Shown here: in pieces, positions 63,947 to 64,000 of the stretch
Position numbering within the stretch: position 1 is the first letter of the stretch
Layout of the letters: each line of letters starts with the position of its first letter
Assembly: GCA_016719165.1 (NCBI GenBank)
Contig: JADKAJ010000001.1
Location: 372,001 to 436,000, forward strand
Source: Chitinophagaceae bacterium
Lineage (GTDB): Bacteria; Bacteroidota; Bacteroidia; Chitinophagales; Chitinophagaceae
DNA length: 64,000 nucleotides
Direction: 5' to 3'
Translations under genes and position numbers: made by a program
Notes under the pieces: generated by a model
What the model was told of the DNA's origin: nothing
The model's input: only the letters and a program-made list of their open reading frames with translations
Databases searched by the model: none

Positions 63947-64000
63947 TTACCTGTTCAGGATTTCCCTTGCTTTATCAGGTACCGGTATGATCTTCTTTTT
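63947..64000 (-). CDS. C-terminal end of a gene running off the right edge (tentative)
   Basis: The minus strand is open from the edge to a TAA at 63947, encoding KKKIIPVPDKAREILNR. The tail is charged and helix-like, and lies one base after the aroE stop, in line with the tight converging packing of this genome. Only 17 residues are visible, so the product is unknown. Confidence 0.35.
   Translation of the reverse strand, partial: KKKIIPVPDKAREILNR

Overview
The window is a chromosomal segment of a Bacteroidota bacterium, probably of the Chitinophagaceae type. The evidence is a type III glutamine synthetase, a type IX secretion plug protein (DUF5103), a lipidated TamA-like Omp85 protein, an Oar-like TonB receptor, a prolyl-tRNA synthetase of the archaeal/eukaryotic type, many LxxC lipoproteins, few Shine-Dalgarno sites, and TAnnTTTG minus-7 boxes in front of several genes. 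The taxonomic call is inferred from gene content. No tRNA, 16S/23S rRNA, insertion sequence, prophage or CRISPR array was seen.

Region 1 (1-12.6 kb) is the most accessory part. A truncated GNAT acetyltransferase and a cupin are followed by four amide-bond-forming or glutaminase-fold proteins on the minus strand: a circularly permuted ATP-grasp protein, a class I glutamine amidotransferase, a GCS2/YbdK carboxylate-amine ligase and a second ATP-grasp protein. A divergent alpha/beta esterase flanks them. The cluster is split by a 95-bp tandem repeat array, three exported amide or peptide hydrolases (amidohydrolase, amidase, proline-iminopeptidase-like lipoprotein), a small lipoprotein and an AT-rich uracil/hypoxanthine-DNA-glycosylase-like gene. 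This fits a predicted amidoligase pathway for an unknown peptide-like compound and is the best candidate here for an undescribed system.

Region 2 (12.6-29.1 kb) holds an Oar-like TonB receptor, ribBA, a TamB-like protein, isoaspartyl peptidase, a FadL-like outer-membrane protein, a Ser-rich lipoprotein, proS and a tandem family of small DUF5362-like membrane proteins. The third member of that family is broken by three frameshifts.

Region 3 (29.1-42.1 kb) holds the conserved RDD / SpoIIM / DUF4129 / DUF4350 / MoxR / DUF58 module, then truB, a TamL-type Omp85 lipoprotein, a TrmH-family methyltransferase, an FtsX/LolE-type permease, the type IX plug protein and the SRP RNA gene (ffs).

Region 4 (42.1-64 kb) is mostly core metabolism and envelope genes: transaldolase-like fsa, a dipeptidase, glutamine synthetase III, purL-hldD, fasciclin lipoprotein, proC, pyrG, yidC, a TPR protein, and a ComA-like phosphosulfolactate synthase overlapping aroE. 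Strong hairpin terminators sit between several converging genes.
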